Origin: Calidihabitans tengchongensis | GTDB taxonomy: Bacteria > Sysuimicrobiota > Sysuimicrobiia > Sysuimicrobiales > Kaftiobacteriaceae | Assembly: GCA_031459615.1 (NCBI GenBank) | Contig: JAVKIE010000004.1 | Span: 62,001-126,000, forward strand | Direction of reading: 5' to 3' | DNA length: 64,000 nucleotides | Shown: one piece after another, positions 34,919-43,623 of the stretch | Layout of the letters: the number at the start of each line of letters is the position of its first letter | How positions within the stretch are numbered: position 1 is the stretch's first letter | Made by a program: the position numbers and the translations under genes | The notes under the pieces: model-generated | What the model was told of the DNA's origin: nothing | What the model saw: the letters and a program-made list of their open reading frames with translations, nothing else | Databases searched by the model: none

Positions 34919-35500
34919 ATGCCGCCGGCCCTGAAGGAGTTCTTTCGCTACTGGTCCCTGACGTTCGCCGTCCTGTTGTTCTACCTGTTCGCGGCGGTGG
35001 TGGCGGGGATGGACCTGTGGGAGTCGCTGATGGAGACGGTTCGCAAGCGGCGCAGCCAGCTGGCCGCCCGTCCGCCGCTGCTGGATCCCAATCCCCTCAA
35101 GGGCAAGACGGTGGCGGAGACGCTGGGGATGGGGCCGGGTCAGCTGCCCGACGAGAGGCGCGGGTGGGTGCTGGAGCGCGCCCGCGCCGCGGCCGCCCGC
35201 CTGGGCCTGCGGGTACACATCGTGGTCCTGGAAGACTCCATGAGGCACTTTTTGGTCCACTTCGCCCACGGCGGCCAGCTCCGCACGTACCGGGTGGACA
35301 AGACGTGGGTGGCCGATGCCCGGGCCGGCAACGCCCAGCGCGAGGCCCAGATCGTCGACCTGCTGGAACGCTACCTGGCCAGCGACTTCCTGGGACAGCA
35401 CCACCGGCGCCCGCCGCGCACCACCGAGCTGGCCCGGGAGGCCGCCGGCAAGGCAGCCCCCCGTCCGGCGTCCGCCGGTCAGCCCGCGCCCGAATCCTGA
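34919..35500 (+). CDS. Membrane-anchored protein of unknown function
   Basis: I do not recognise this 193-residue protein. One strong transmembrane helix (about residues 13-31, LTFAVLLFYLFAAVVAGM) precedes a cytoplasmic-looking domain with LGLRVHIVVLEDSMRHFLVHFAHGGQLRTYRVDKTWVADA split over residues 94-136, which suggests a small alpha/beta fold. The C-terminus is Pro/Ala-rich. It is divergent from ku and ends 9 bp before the convergent tRNA-Pro gene. Confidence 0.6.
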   Translation: MPPALKEFFRYWSLTFAVLLFYLFAAVVAGMDLWESLMETVRKRRSQLAARPPLLDPNPLKGKTVAETLGMGPGQLPDERRGWVLERARAAAARLGLRVHIVVLEDSMRHFLVHFAHGGQLRTYRVDKTWVADARAGNAQREAQIVDLLERYLASDFLGQHHRRPPRTTELAREAAGKAAPRPASAGQPAPES

Positions 35501-35509
35501 CGAAGGAGG

Positions 35510-35585
35510 TGGTCGGGGCGGCCGGATTTGAACCGGCGACCTCGTGGTCCCAAACCACGCGCGCTGACCGCTGCGCCACGCCCCG
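35510..35585 (-). tRNA. tRNA-Pro (anticodon UGG)
   Basis: Acceptor CGGGGCG pairs with CGCCCCG, followed by A and an encoded CCA. The D-arm GCGCAGCGGTCAGCGC, anticodon arm CGTGG-TTTGGGA-CCACG with TGG, and T-arm CCGGTTCAAATCCGG are all well formed. Length 76 nt. Confidence 0.95.
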
Positions 35586-35595
35586 GTTCACCGCG

Positions 35596-35624
35596 ATGGT
35601 AGCACGGCCGTTCGGGGGGGTCAA
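35596..35624 (-). promoter_or_regulatory. tRNA-Pro promoter
   Basis: On the minus strand TTGACC and TACCAT are separated by exactly 17 bp, and TGC precedes TACCAT, giving an extended -10. The predicted start is a few bases before the mature tRNA. Confidence 0.7.
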
Positions 35625-35666
35625 ACCGGGCGCGGCTTCTCCGCGCCACCCGGCGGGATCCGGCGG

Positions 35667-37157
35667 ATGTCCATGAGAGAGACCGCCGCCATGGATCCGG
35701 TGGCGTTCGTAATCATCGGCGCCACCGGGGACCTCTCCCAGCGCCTGCTGCTGCCGGCGCTGTACCGGCTGTTCACCGAAGGTGCCCTCTCCCGCTCGCT
35801 GGCCGTGGTGGGGATGTCGCGGCGGGCGATGACCGACGATCAGTTCCGCGCTTTCGCCCGGGACGGGGTGGCGGCGACCGGGGCACCTCCCGACGCCGAG
35901 CGGTGGCAGGAGTTCGCCGAGCGGCTGGTGTTCGTGTCCGCCGACTCCACCCGGGAGGCCGACTACGCCCGATTGGCCCGCACGCTGGCCGCGGTCGAGG
36001 AGCGTTTCCAGACCGGAGGCAACCGGCTGTTCTACATCGCGGCCCCTCCGTCCACCTACGAGGCCATCCTCGCCCACCTGGGCCACAGCGAGCTGGTGCG
36101 GTACGGCAGCCGCCGGCCCTGGACCCGGGTCGTGATCGAGAAACCCTTCGGCGCGGACGAGGCATCGGCCCGTCGCCTCAACGCCCTGGTGGACCGCTTC
36201 ATCGGCGAAGAGGCGGTCTTCCGCATCGACCACTACCTGGGCAAGGAGACCGTGCAGAACATGCTGGTCTTCCGATTCGCCAACACCATCTTCGAGCCCG
36301 TGTGGAACCGGCGGTACGTGGACCACGTGCAGATCTCCTTCGTCGAAGAGATCGGGGTGGGCGGCCGCGGGCGATTTTACGAGGAGGTCGGGGTCGTCCG
36401 GGACGTGGTGCAGAACCACGTGCTGCAACTGCTGGCCATCATCGCCATGGAGCCGCCGGTGGCCTTCGACGCCGACGGGTTCCGCAACGAGAAGGCCAAG
36501 GTATTCCGGGCCATCCCGCCGGTCCGGCCCGAGCACGCGGTGCGGGGCCAGTACGGCCGCGGGATGATCCGGGGCCGGCCGGTCCCGGCCTACCGGGAGG
36601 AGGAGGGGGTGGACCCGGCCTCGACGACACCTACCTATGCCGCCATGCGCCTGCAGATCGACAACTGGCGGTGGGCGGACGTGCCCTTCTACCTGCGGGC
36701 CGGCAAGCGCCTCAACCGCAAGGACACCGAGGTCGTGGTGGTCTTCCGCCAGCCGCCTCTGCGCCTGTTCCGGGACTACGACATGGCGGAGATGGACAAC
36801 AACGTGCTGGTCCTCCACACCGCCGAGGACGAGCGCATCACCCTGCGCTTCGCCGCCCGGGTCCCCGGCCACCGCCAGCAGATCCGCTCGGTCCAGCTCA
36901 GGTTCTCCTACCGGGAGTTCGGCGAGGCCGAGCACCCGGCCTACGAGCACCTGATTCTGGACGCCCTGCGGGGGGTGCAGACGTTGTTCCCGCGCCGGGA
37001 CGAGGTGGAACTGCAGTGGGCCATCGTGGACCCCCTGCTCCGCCACTGGGCGGAGCACCCGCCCCAGGACTTCCCCAACTACCCCGCCGGCTCGACGGGG
37101 CCGGCGGAGGCGGACGCCCTCCTGGCCCGGGAAGGCCGCGTCTGGCGCACGGGGTAA
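35667..37157 (+). CDS. zwf: Glucose-6-phosphate 1-dehydrogenase
   Basis: The enzyme oxidises glucose 6-phosphate to 6-phosphogluconolactone, making NADPH in the pentose-phosphate or Entner-Doudoroff route. The 496-residue product has the cofactor motif IIGATGDLSQRLLLPALYRLF, the active-site RIDHYLGKETVQNMLVFRFAN with substrate-binding Lys and catalytic His, and FYLRAGKRL with the substrate Lys. Starts at the second or third ATG (6 or 24 bp later) are equally plausible, as no ribosome site is clear. The KDG-like kinase at 16 kb could share Entner-Doudoroff intermediates, but no other pathway gene is adjacent. Confidence 0.95.
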   Translation: MSMRETAAMDPVAFVIIGATGDLSQRLLLPALYRLFTEGALSRSLAVVGMSRRAMTDDQFRAFARDGVAATGAPPDAERWQEFAERLVFVSADSTREADYARLARTLAAVEERFQTGGNRLFYIAAPPSTYEAILAHLGHSELVRYGSRRPWTRVVIEKPFGADEASARRLNALVDRFIGEEAVFRIDHYLGKETVQNMLVFRFANTIFEPVWNRRYVDHVQISFVEEIGVGGRGRFYEEVGVVRDVVQNHVLQLLAIIAMEPPVAFDADGFRNEKAKVFRAIPPVRPEHAVRGQYGRGMIRGRPVPAYREEEGVDPASTTPTYAAMRLQIDNWRWADVPFYLRAGKRLNRKDTEVVVVFRQPPLRLFRDYDMAEMDNNVLVLHTAEDERITLRFAARVPGHRQQIRSVQLRFSYREFGEAEHPAYEHLILDALRGVQTLFPRRDEVELQWAIVDPLLRHWAEHPPQDFPNYPAGSTGPAEADALLAREGRVWRTG

Positions 37158-37178
37158 CGCCGCCGGATGCGGGCTCGG

Positions 37179-37670
37179 TCACACGTAGGCCATCAGCCGG
37201 CCACACGCGATGGCCGTCCCCCACAGAAGCAGGGAGAGCACCGCCGCCACCCGGGCGGCCCGGGGTGGTCGGGTGGCCGCATCCCACCGGATGGCCGTGC
37301 GGAACGCCCGGCGGTGGAAGACCAGCGCGTTGAGCCCCGCCGCGGTCACCGCGGCCATCTTCAGGCGGAAGGCCGGGCTGGCGGCCCACTCGGGGGCGTG
37401 GGAGACGAACAGGGCCGCGCCCGACAGCGCCACCAGGGCCAGTCCCCGGCGAGACCACGGAAGCAGGTGGCGCGCCAGCGCCGTCGCCGGCAGGTGCGCG
37501 GACAGGCCCAGCAGACGCAGGTCAAACATGACCGCCGGACCCACCAGCAGCACGACGCCCACCAGGTGCACGATCTCCGCCGCGGGGTAAGCCCACAGCG
37601 CCCGGCGCATGAACACCGCTGCGGCCGAGTGCTCCAGCCACACCAGCCACTCCGGGCCCGGAGGGGTCAT
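37179..37670 (-). CDS. Four-helix membrane protein linked to a DUF6152 protein
   Basis: The 163-residue protein has four to five hydrophobic helices (about residues 23-45, 70-90, 104-118 and 135-155) and resembles the DUF6644-like small membrane proteins with a CopD-like helical bundle. A His in YPAAEIVHLVGVVLLVGPAVMFDLRLLG could bind heme or copper. Its ATG overlaps the DUF6152 stop (ATGA). No function is established. Confidence 0.65.
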   Translation of the reverse strand: MTPPGPEWLVWLEHSAAAVFMRRALWAYPAAEIVHLVGVVLLVGPAVMFDLRLLGLSAHLPATALARHLLPWSRRGLALVALSGAALFVSHAPEWAASPAFRLKMAAVTAAGLNALVFHRRAFRTAIRWDAATRPPRAARVAAVLSLLLWGTAIACGRLMAYV

Positions 37671-38023
37671 CGCAGCGAGATGGTGGTCTCCCCCACAGTG
37701 AGGCGCAGAGCCCGGACCTCGTCGGGTGTGACGCGGTGGGGGTGCGCCACCACCGTCACGGTCTGGCCGGCCCGCAGCGTCCGGGCGGTCAGCCCCAGCC
37801 GGGCGGCCCGGGGGGGAGGAGGCAGAATGACCGTCCACACCCGGGCTGCGGCCTCGAGCCGGAGGACGGCATGGGGGTGTTCGAAGGTCGCCTCCCGCAC
37901 GACGCCCACGAGGGTCAGGGTCTGCGAGTCGTCATACTGGCTCCACCCGTGGTGGCCCGGCGCCGGGGTGGCAGCCACCAGGACCAGCATCATCGTCCCG
38001 GCCGCGCGCATGTATCTGGACAT
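37667..38023 (-). CDS. DUF6152-family periplasmic protein
   Basis: The 118-residue protein has a signal peptide (about 1-22) and the family's short beta domain: HHGWSQYDDSQTLTLVGVVREATFEHPHAVLRL, then VTPDEVRALRLTVGETTISLR. The paired HH, HPH and HPH motifs hint at metal binding, but the family has no proven function. GGGAGGTGGAG precedes the ATG. It is coupled to the membrane protein downstream and follows an M28 peptidase gene by 32 bp. Confidence 0.75.
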   Translation of the reverse strand: MSRYMRAAGTMMLVLVAATPAPGHHGWSQYDDSQTLTLVGVVREATFEHPHAVLRLEAAARVWTVILPPPPRAARLGLTARTLRAGQTVTVVAHPHRVTPDEVRALRLTVGETTISLR

Positions 38024-38055
38024 CTCCACCTCCCGGCTCCCGCCGCCCGGCCCGC

Positions 38056-39327
38056 TCAACGGACCGCGGCCGCCAGTTCGGCCGACGGCTGCGGCACCGT
38101 CGGCAGCGGTCCGCCCACGGCCCGGGAGTGGGCCACGGCCACCGCGATGCGGATCACGGCGTCCAGACGGTCGGGCTGAATGTGTTCCGGCGTGTCCTGG
38201 GGCGAGTGATACCGGGGGTCATCGGTCCAGTGCAGGAACACCGCCGGCACTCCGGCGGCCTCGAAGGCCGTGTGGTCGCTGGCCCCCAGCCGGGTCCGGG
38301 TGACCGGGATGCCCAGCCGGCGGGCCGCGTCCACCGCGGCGTCCACCAGGCGCGTGTCGCCGGTGGTGTTGCCGACCAGCAGCCGCTCCCCCACGCCGAC
38401 CATGTCCAGGTTGACCATGCCCGCCACCGACGCCAGCCGCGGACTGCGGGCGTAGTGGCGCGAGCCGTACAGGCCCAGTTCCTCCGCCCCGAACGCCACG
38501 ATCTCGACCGGGAGCGGAGGAGGATCGTCCCGCAGCAGCCGGGCCACCTCCAGGGCCGCCGCCACCCCGGAAGCGTTGTCGTTGGCTCCGGGGCTGCCCT
38601 CCACCGAGTCGTAATGTCCCCCCACCACCAGGCGGCGGCCTGACGCCCCCGGCAGGCTGCCGACCACGTTGGCGGACTGGCGCTGTTCGTTGACCGTGTC
38701 CACCAGCAGGGCGACGACGACGGGCCCGGACCGCAGCCACTCCAGCACCCGCCGGCCGTCGGCCTGGGAGATGATCACCGCCGGGATGGCCGAGGGTTCC
38801 AGCAACGTTCCCACCACCACACCGGGTTCGTTGTTGTACACCACCACGGCCAGGGCACCGGCCCGGGCGGCGTTGGCGACCTTGTCGGCGAAGCGCAGCC
38901 CCCCGCGTTCCACCAGCGCGATCTTCCCCCTGATGATGTCGCCCACGTCCTGGGGCGTCCCGCGGCCGGCCGCCACCACCTCCGCGGTCAGGACGCCGGA
39001 GGTCGGGGACGAGTACAGCAGGGCCCGCGCCTCCACCGGGACCCTCTGGGGGCTTACCACCTCCAGGCTGACGCGGCGGGTCTCGAAGTAGGGGAAGGCA
39101 AACGCCTGCAGGGTCACCTCGTATCCGAGGTCGCGCAGCCGGGCGCCGATGTAGTCGGCGGCCTGCCGGTCGGCGAGGCTGCCGGCCACCCGCGGGCCGA
39201 GGGCCGCCAGAGCCCGCACGTGGGCCAGGGCGCGCACGCCGGCATCGGGCGCCTGGGCGCTGGCGGCGGCCGCCAGGACGGCGGACAGCAGGAGGACCCA
39301 CAGGCCGGTCCGGAGGAAAGCGCGCAT
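38056..39327 (-). CDS. Secreted M28-family metallopeptidase with PA domain
   Basis: This 423-residue aminopeptidase-like enzyme has a signal peptide (about 1-25, ending ASAQA), a protease-associated insert (about 100-210, GKIALVERGGLRFADKVANAARAGALAVVVYNN) and the zinc peptidase core. Zinc ligands and catalytic residues are visible in VGGHYDSVEGSPGANDNASG, FGAEELGLYGS, VNLDMVGVG and DDPRYHSPQDTPEHI. There is no ribosome site; a CATAAT -10 lies only 10 bp before the ATG, so the mRNA may be nearly leaderless. Confidence 0.88.
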   Translation of the reverse strand: MRAFLRTGLWVLLLSAVLAAAASAQAPDAGVRALAHVRALAALGPRVAGSLADRQAADYIGARLRDLGYEVTLQAFAFPYFETRRVSLEVVSPQRVPVEARALLYSSPTSGVLTAEVVAAGRGTPQDVGDIIRGKIALVERGGLRFADKVANAARAGALAVVVYNNEPGVVVGTLLEPSAIPAVIISQADGRRVLEWLRSGPVVVALLVDTVNEQRQSANVVGSLPGASGRRLVVGGHYDSVEGSPGANDNASGVAAALEVARLLRDDPPPLPVEIVAFGAEELGLYGSRHYARSPRLASVAGMVNLDMVGVGERLLVGNTTGDTRLVDAAVDAARRLGIPVTRTRLGASDHTAFEAAGVPAVFLHWTDDPRYHSPQDTPEHIQPDRLDAVIRIAVAVAHSRAVGGPLPTVPQPSAELAAAVR

Positions 39328-39583
39328 GTGTGGTTTTATTATGCCCAGCAGGAGCCGGCGCGGTCACCAGGATCACCACCGGGCCAGCGGTGGGGGGACC
39401 ACGGCCGGGGCAGGCGCCGCGCCGGCTGCCGGTGTGTCCGGCGGGATGACCGTACCGGCGCCCTGTAAAGCCGACATGAAGGTGGTCTTCACAGGCCCTT
39501 CACATCCAGGTTCCACGATGACCGCGGGTTCCGCACGCCCCCGGCCTGCCGGCGGTGCGCCGCGGGTACGGAACAGACCAGCG

Positions 39584-40570
39584 ATGTCCACGCGCGTGCC
39601 CGCCGCTCTGGTGGTCGCCGGCCTCCTGGCGCTGGCGGTGCCCTCCGGTGCCCAGGACGTTCTCACGCCCGGGGTGGAGGCCGTCGATCGGGCGGTGGTC
39701 CTGATCGGCGCTGAGTACCGCAGCGGCGCCCGCACGGTCCACGGCTCGGGATCCGGCATCGTGGTGGATCCCGCCGGGCTCATCCTCACAGCCCACCACG
39801 TGGTGGACGGAGCGGCGGCTCTGGAGGTGCGGTGGCCCGACGGGAGGGCGCTGCCGGCGACGGTGGTGGGGGTGGACCGGGTGTACGATGCGGCCCTGGT
39901 GCGTGTGCAGCCTGTGGACCGGGTGGCGGCGGCCGCCCTGGGGTCGTCGGCGTCCCTGGCTCCGGGCGACACCGTCGTTGCCCTGGGGCGCTCTCCGCGG
40001 CGGCGGGAGGGAGCCACCGCGGGCGTGTTCCTCCACGTGGACCGGGAGATCCGGCCGGGCGCGCCTTACCTGGTCTCCACCGCCATCGTCTACCCCGGCG
40101 ACTCCGGGGGTGCCCTGGTGACGACCCGGGGAGAGGTGGTGGGGGTGATCGTCGCCCTCACCCGCAACGGCCAGCTCAGCCTGTCGCTGGCGGCGGACGC
40201 CGTGCGCTCCGTGTGGGACGGGCTGCTGGCGGGAGAGGTGCGCCACCCCTGGCTGGGGATCGTCGGCCGGACCCTGACACCCGAGCTGGCGGCGCAGCTG
40301 GGCCTGCCGGTCACCTCGGGGGTGCTGGTCCTGGAGGTGGTTGCCGGCGGCCCGGCCTCTGTCGCCGGGCTGCGGGGGGCGTCCGGCCGGGACGTTCCCC
40401 GGGACGGCGACGTGATCGTCGCCATCGACGGCCAGCCGGTGGCCTCGTTCGGGTCCCTGGCCGCCTACGTGCTGGGCCGCCGCGTGGGCGACGCGGTCAC
40501 CCTGGAGATCGTCCGCGACGGCCAGCGGGTGACCACCACGGTGATCCTGGCCGAGCGGCCGGCCCTGTAG
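39584..40570 (+). CDS. HtrA/DegP-type S1C serine protease with PDZ domain
   Basis: The 328-residue periplasmic protease has a signal peptide (about 1-23) and a trypsin-like domain with His72 (TAHHVV), Asp102 (VYDAAL) and Ser174 (PGDSGGA). A single C-terminal PDZ domain follows (about 235-325; GVLVLEVVAGGPASVAGL, GDVIVAIDGQPV). It lacks the long Q-loop and second PDZ of DegP, so it resembles DegS/HhoA. I start where the signal peptide begins; in-frame ATGs upstream lack homology. The MoxR operon follows 69 bp later. Confidence 0.87.
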   Translation: MSTRVPAALVVAGLLALAVPSGAQDVLTPGVEAVDRAVVLIGAEYRSGARTVHGSGSGIVVDPAGLILTAHHVVDGAAALEVRWPDGRALPATVVGVDRVYDAALVRVQPVDRVAAAALGSSASLAPGDTVVALGRSPRRREGATAGVFLHVDREIRPGAPYLVSTAIVYPGDSGGALVTTRGEVVGVIVALTRNGQLSLSLAADAVRSVWDGLLAGEVRHPWLGIVGRTLTPELAAQLGLPVTSGVLVLEVVAGGPASVAGLRGASGRDVPRDGDVIVAIDGQPVASFGSLAAYVLGRRVGDAVTLEIVRDGQRVTTTVILAERPAL

Positions 40571-40639
40571 ACCGTGGCTTGACCGCCGCGCAAAGCGGGG
40601 TGTAGGATGCAGCCAACACGCGACCGGGAGGGACCCCCC

Positions 40640-41662
40640 GTGACGCTGTCCGTCGAGGCGGTCCAACAGGCGTCGGCCACCATGCGCCGGGTCCTGATGG
40701 AGATCAAGAAGGTGATCGTGGGGCAGGACCTGATGCTGGAGCGCATCCTGGTGGCGCTGCTGGCCCGCGGCCACATCCTCATCGAGGGCGTGCCGGGCCT
40801 GGCCAAGACGCTGGCCGTCAAGACCACCGCCCGGGTCATCGACTGCCAGTTCAAGCGCATCCAGTTCACCCCCGACCTGGTGCCCGCCGACCTGATCGGC
40901 ACCCGCATCTACAACCAGCACACGGGCACCTTCGAGACGGAACTGGGGCCGGTCTTCGCCAACCTGGTCCTGGCCGACGAGATCAACCGGGCGCCGGCCA
41001 AGGTCCAGTCGGCGCTGCTGGAGGCCATGCAGGAGCGGCAGGTCACCATCGGGAGGCAGACGTTTCCCCTGCCGGATCCCTTCCTGGTCCTGGCCACCCA
41101 GAACCCCATCGAGAGCGAGGGCACCTATCCGCTGCCCGAGGCCCAGGTGGACCGGTTCATGTTCAAGGTGGTGATCGGCTACCCCGACACCCTGGAAGAG
41201 GTCACCATCGTGGACCGGATGGCGGTGCGCCCGCCCGAGGTGGAGACGGTGATCCACGCCCAGGACCTGCTGGAGCTGCAGCGCCTGGCGGATGCCGTCT
41301 ACGTTCACCCGCGTCTGATGGAGTACGCGGTGACCCTCAGCACCGCCACCCGCCGGCCCCGGGACTACGGGCTGGCGGACCTGGCGCCCTACATCTCCTA
41401 CGGCAGCAGCCCGCGGGCGTCGCTGAACATGATCGTGGGCGCCAAGGCCCTGGCGCTGATCCGGGGGCGGGAGTACGTGCTGCCCGAGGATGTCCGGGAC
41501 ATCGCGCCCGAGGTGATGCGGCACCGGCTGGTTCTCTCCTACGAGGCTCTGGCCCAGGGCATCACCGGCGACCACATCGTGACCCGGGTTCTCGACCACA
41601 TCCCGCCGCCGCGGGTGCACATCGGCGACCCCTACGAGACCGCCCGCGCCGGGCCGTCCTGA
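40640..41662 (+). CDS. MoxR-family AAA+ ATPase
   Basis: MoxR ATPases act as chaperones, often with VWA proteins, in assembling or activating complexes. The 340-residue product has Walker A-like EGVPGLAKTLAVKT near residue 50, Walker B LVLADEINRAPAKVQSALLEAMQERQVT split over residues 103-130, sensor LATQNPIESEGTYPLPEAQVDRFM and the arginine region. The GTG follows GGGAGG by 9 nt. It heads a MoxR-DUF58-VWA-VWA operon, a conserved arrangement. Confidence 0.93.
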   Translation: MTLSVEAVQQASATMRRVLMEIKKVIVGQDLMLERILVALLARGHILIEGVPGLAKTLAVKTTARVIDCQFKRIQFTPDLVPADLIGTRIYNQHTGTFETELGPVFANLVLADEINRAPAKVQSALLEAMQERQVTIGRQTFPLPDPFLVLATQNPIESEGTYPLPEAQVDRFMFKVVIGYPDTLEEVTIVDRMAVRPPEVETVIHAQDLLELQRLADAVYVHPRLMEYAVTLSTATRRPRDYGLADLAPYISYGSSPRASLNMIVGAKALALIRGREYVLPEDVRDIAPEVMRHRLVLSYEALAQGITGDHIVTRVLDHIPPPRVHIGDPYETARAGPS

Positions 41663-41709
41663 TCCGGGGAGGCGCCCGCGGGAGTCGCCGGGCGGGACGC
41701 ATCTGAGCC

Positions 41710-42597
41710 ATGATGGAGACCCCCGAGCGGATCCTGCGGCGGCTGGAGTTCACCGTCGTCCGGCGGCTGGACGGCTTCCTGTTCGGCGACTACACGGGCG
41801 TGTTCTACGGCCCCAGCCTCGACCTGGCCGAGGTGCGCGAGTACCAGCCGGGGGATGAGGTGCGCCGGATCGACTGGAACGTCACCGCCCGGATGCACCG
41901 GCTGTTCGTCCGCCAGTACCGGGAGGAGCGGGAACTGACCAGCTGGCTGCTGGTGGACCTCTCCCCCTCGATGGCCTTCGGCACCCGGCGCCAGCTCAAG
42001 CGGCAGACGGCCGCCGAGTTCGCCGGGGTGGCCGCCTACATCGTCACCCGCCACGGGGACAAGGTCGGCCTGATGGGTTTCCCCGGCCGCGACGTCTACG
42101 TGCCGCCGCGGGGCGGACGGGCGCACGCCCTGCGCATCCTGCACACCCTCGGCCGCGCCGCGCCGCGCCCCGGGCAGCTGGCGGACGGTCTCGCCCAGGC
42201 GGCCCGGGCGCTGCGCCGGCGCAGCCTGGTGTTCATCATCTCCGACTTCCAGGGCGATGACGGGTGGGATCGCCCCCTGGGGCAGCTGGCGGCCCGCCAC
42301 GACGTCGTCGCCGTGTGGGTGACCGATCCGGCCGAGCAGGACCTGCCGGACGTGGGCGGGGTGTACGTGCGGGATCCCGAGACAGGCGAGCAGGTGTGGG
42401 TGAACACTTCGGATCCCCGGGTGCGGCAGGCGTACCGGGACCTGGCGGCCCGGGAACGGGAACGGATCCGCCAGGCCCTGGCGCGCTCGGCGGTGGACGT
42501 CCTGAGCCTGTCCACGGCGGAGCCGCTGCTGGGGCCGCTGTTGCGGTTTGTGACCCTGCGCAAGCGGAGGCGGCGGTGGAGTTTGGCTGGCCGGTGA
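41710..42597 (+). CDS. DUF58-family protein
   Basis: The 295-residue DUF58 protein has the typical core GFLFGDYTGVFYGPSLDLAEVREYQPGDEVRRIDWNVTARMH split over residues 24-65, then a VWA-like domain with LLVDLSPSMAFG (a MIDAS-like DxSxS) and a later VFIISDFQGDDGW. Its partner is the MoxR ATPase upstream. There are no membrane helices; attachment to the next two membrane VWA proteins is inferred. It overlaps the next gene by 22 bp. Confidence 0.88.
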   Translation: MMETPERILRRLEFTVVRRLDGFLFGDYTGVFYGPSLDLAEVREYQPGDEVRRIDWNVTARMHRLFVRQYREERELTSWLLVDLSPSMAFGTRRQLKRQTAAEFAGVAAYIVTRHGDKVGLMGFPGRDVYVPPRGGRAHALRILHTLGRAAPRPGQLADGLAQAARALRRRSLVFIISDFQGDDGWDRPLGQLAARHDVVAVWVTDPAEQDLPDVGGVYVRDPETGEQVWVNTSDPRVRQAYRDLAARERERIRQALARSAVDVLSLSTAEPLLGPLLRFVTLRKRRRRWSLAGR

Positions 42598-43598
42598 TGC
42601 TGTGGGGACTGCTGGCGGCGCCGGCGCTGCTGGCCGCGTACCTGCGCGCCCAGCGCCTGCGCGGGCGCGCCGAAGCCGCCCTGGCCGATCCGCACCTGCT
42701 CGGGGCCCTGTGGCAGCGGCCGCCGGCGGTGCGGCGGCACCTCCCGGCGGGATGCTACCTGGCCGCCGTGGCCCTGCTGACCTTCGCCATGGCCCGGCCG
42801 TCTGCGACCGTGCCGCTGCCCACCAACCGCGCGGCGCTGGTCCTGGCCGTCGACGTCAGCAAGAGCATGATCGGGGAGGACGTGCGCCCCAACCGCCTGC
42901 AGGCCGCGCAGCGGGCGGCGCTGGAGGTCCTGCAGGCGGTGCCGGGGTCCGCCCGCGTGGGGCTGATCGCCTTCAGCGACTACGCCCAGGTCCTGGTGCC
43001 TCCCACCACCGATCGCCAGGCCGTGCAGGAGGCGCTGGCGGGGCTGAAGGTCCTGCAGGCCACCGGCGTGGGCGGCGCCATCGTGGAGGCCCTGCGGATC
43101 CTGCCGGGCCGCGCTGAGGCGCTGGGCGACCGCCTGGCGGCCCTGGCGCAGCCGTTCGGCCCGCGCCCCCAGCCGCCGCCCGCCGCCGCACCCGCCCCAT
43201 CTGACCTGCCGCCCGCAGCGGTGGTGATCCTGTCTGACGGCGTCAGCAACCTGGGCGTGGACCCCGCCGTGGCAGCGCGTCTGGCGCTGGACGCACACGT
43301 GAAAATCTATGCGGTGGGGGTGGGGACGCCGGGGGGCAGCGTGATGGAGGTGGACGGCCAGCTGGTCCTGGTGCCCTTTGACCCGACGCTGCTGCAGCAG
43401 ATCGCCCAGCTGACGGGAGGCCGCTACCTGGAGGTCACCCAGCAGGACGAGCTGCGCCAGGCCGCGCGCCAGCTGGGCCGCGCCATCGGATGGGAGCGCC
43501 GGCGGACCGAGATCACCTCACCCCTGGCCGGGCTGGCGGGCCTGCTGATCCTGACCGGCGCGTCGCTGTCGCTGCTGTGGTTCAGGAGGGTGCCGTGA
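42576..43598 (+). CDS. Membrane-anchored VWA protein (BatA-like), first copy
   Basis: The 340-residue protein has two N-terminal helices (about 8-22 and 58-75), a VWA domain with MIDAS AVDVSKSM near residue 96 and SDGVSNLG near 223, and a C-terminal transmembrane helix (about 315-335). A Pro/Ala linker near residue 195 is unusual in length. I use the GTG (VEFGWPVMLWG) because GGAGG lies 5 nt upstream and the paralogues start MTWQWPVM and MAFRWPDV. MIDAS domains bind metal and partner proteins. Confidence 0.88.
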   Translation: MEFGWPVMLWGLLAAPALLAAYLRAQRLRGRAEAALADPHLLGALWQRPPAVRRHLPAGCYLAAVALLTFAMARPSATVPLPTNRAALVLAVDVSKSMIGEDVRPNRLQAAQRAALEVLQAVPGSARVGLIAFSDYAQVLVPPTTDRQAVQEALAGLKVLQATGVGGAIVEALRILPGRAEALGDRLAALAQPFGPRPQPPPAAAPAPSDLPPAAVVILSDGVSNLGVDPAVAARLALDAHVKIYAVGVGTPGGSVMEVDGQLVLVPFDPTLLQQIAQLTGGRYLEVTQQDELRQAARQLGRAIGWERRRTEITSPLAGLAGLLILTGASLSLLWFRRVP

Positions 43599-43623
43599 GC
43601 GCCGCCCTGCCGCGGAGGATCCG

